This document shows positions 23,163-23,366 of a DNA stretch of 23,366 nt, in pieces. The notes beneath the pieces are model-generated. The model was not told the DNA's origin. It did not search any database and saw only the letters and a list, made by a program, of their open reading frames with translations. The position numbers and the translations under genes were made by a program. Positions within the stretch are counted from its first letter, which is position 1. Each line of letters opens with the position of its first letter. The DNA is from CAZLMG01 sp964560765. GTDB taxonomy: Bacteria; Bdellovibrionota_B; Oligoflexia; Oligoflexales; CAZLMG01. The stretch spans positions 1 to 23,366 of the forward strand of contig CAZLMG010000054.1 of assembly GCA_964560765.1 (NCBI GenBank), given 5' to 3'.

Positions 23163-23366
23163 TCAGCGTGACCTCAGAAAATGTCGCCAGCCAGTAGGTG
23201 GATCCGCTGGGGGCGAAATCTCCGACGTCTGAGGATCCGCTGGGGGCGAAATCTCCGACGTCTGAGGATCCGCTGGGGGCGAAATCTCCGACGTCTGAGG
23301 AACTCGCCGCACGGGTTCTTGATCAAAAAAGTTGAGGAAGTGCTCAATATTTGAGCGGACGGCCTG
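23163..23366 (-). CDS. 3' end of a gene with 11-residue tandem repeats (partial)
   Basis: The reverse strand is open from the window edge to TGA (complement of 23163-23165), giving the last 67 residues of a protein. The visible part starts with a helical segment containing IEHFLNFFDQEPVRRV, continues with three identical 11-residue repeats (QTSEISPPADP) and ends with PTGWRHFLRSR. I do not recognise the family. The repeats look like a flexible Ser/Thr/Pro-rich linker before a short C-terminal tail. The gene converges on the helicase with only 28 bp between the stop codons and no terminator that I can see. Confidence 0.6.
   Translation of the reverse strand, partial: QAVRSNIEHFLNFFDQEPVRRVPQTSEISPPADPQTSEISPPADPQTSEISPPADPPTGWRHFLRSR
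23200..23298. repeat. Three identical 33-bp tandem repeats
   Basis: Units 23200-23232, 23233-23265 and 23266-23298 are identical base for base. Each unit contains a GGATCC site and codes 11 residues on the minus strand. No spacers separate them, so this is not a CRISPR array. The perfect identity and the multiple-of-three length suggest recent in-frame slippage. Confidence 0.92.

Noticed and set aside
23200..23298. CRISPR array
   Set aside because: The three 33-bp units are directly adjacent with no spacers and lie in a coding frame.

Overview
The window is a gene-dense, moderately GC-rich bacterial chromosome segment of a Gram-negative organism: lipoprotein and Sec signals, predicted outer-membrane beta-barrels and a TPR-barrel protein. 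The mix of type III glutamine synthetase, HAD-IG 5'-nucleotidase, PEGA-domain Ser/Thr kinase, PilZ protein, Ski2-like helicase and secreted M28/M64 peptidases suggests a Bdellovibrionota (Oligoflexia-like) or Myxococcota-type bacterium. This is an inference from gene content; no rRNA or tRNA is present to settle it.

Layout. 1-83: tail of an upstream gene. 188-811: lipoprotein. 910-2214 (+) and 2211-3902 (-): convergent secreted metallopeptidases of families M28 and M64 whose stop codons overlap. 4050-7023: a stretch that looks accessory. It holds a glycosyltransferase fused to a glucuronoxylan-methyltransferase-like (IRX15/GXM, DUF579) domain, an AT-rich spacer dense in palindromes, and an AAA_14/DUF4143 ATPase. 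7139-8023: exported, probably beta-barrel protein, abutting a minus-strand DUF429-like gene (8025-8948).

8887-18263: a plus-strand run. A TPR plus beta-barrel protein is translationally coupled to a PilZ (c-di-GMP) protein. A HAD-IG nucleotidase follows, then a membrane Ser/Thr kinase with an extracytoplasmic PEGA domain paired with a TPR/PEGA/Tyr-Pro-rich exported protein, and dephospho-CoA kinase (coaE). 18439-20649: type III glutamine synthetase with a hairpin leader and a clear intrinsic terminator. 20705-23134: Ski2/HelY-like helicase with an RG-rich N-terminal tail, starting just after that terminator. 23163-23366 (-): 3' end of an unrecognised gene containing three identical 33-bp tandem repeats.

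The most noteworthy items are: the GT-A/GXM-like fusion enzyme; the nested inverted repeats, one overlapping a promoter-like sequence, before the AAA_14 ATPase; the TPR-barrel/PilZ pair, which resembles a reduced exopolysaccharide-export module; and the kinase/PEGA pair. Two convergent gene pairs have no room for a terminator between them, and one divergent pair overlaps at its 5' ends. No CRISPR array, transposase, tRNA or rRNA was found.
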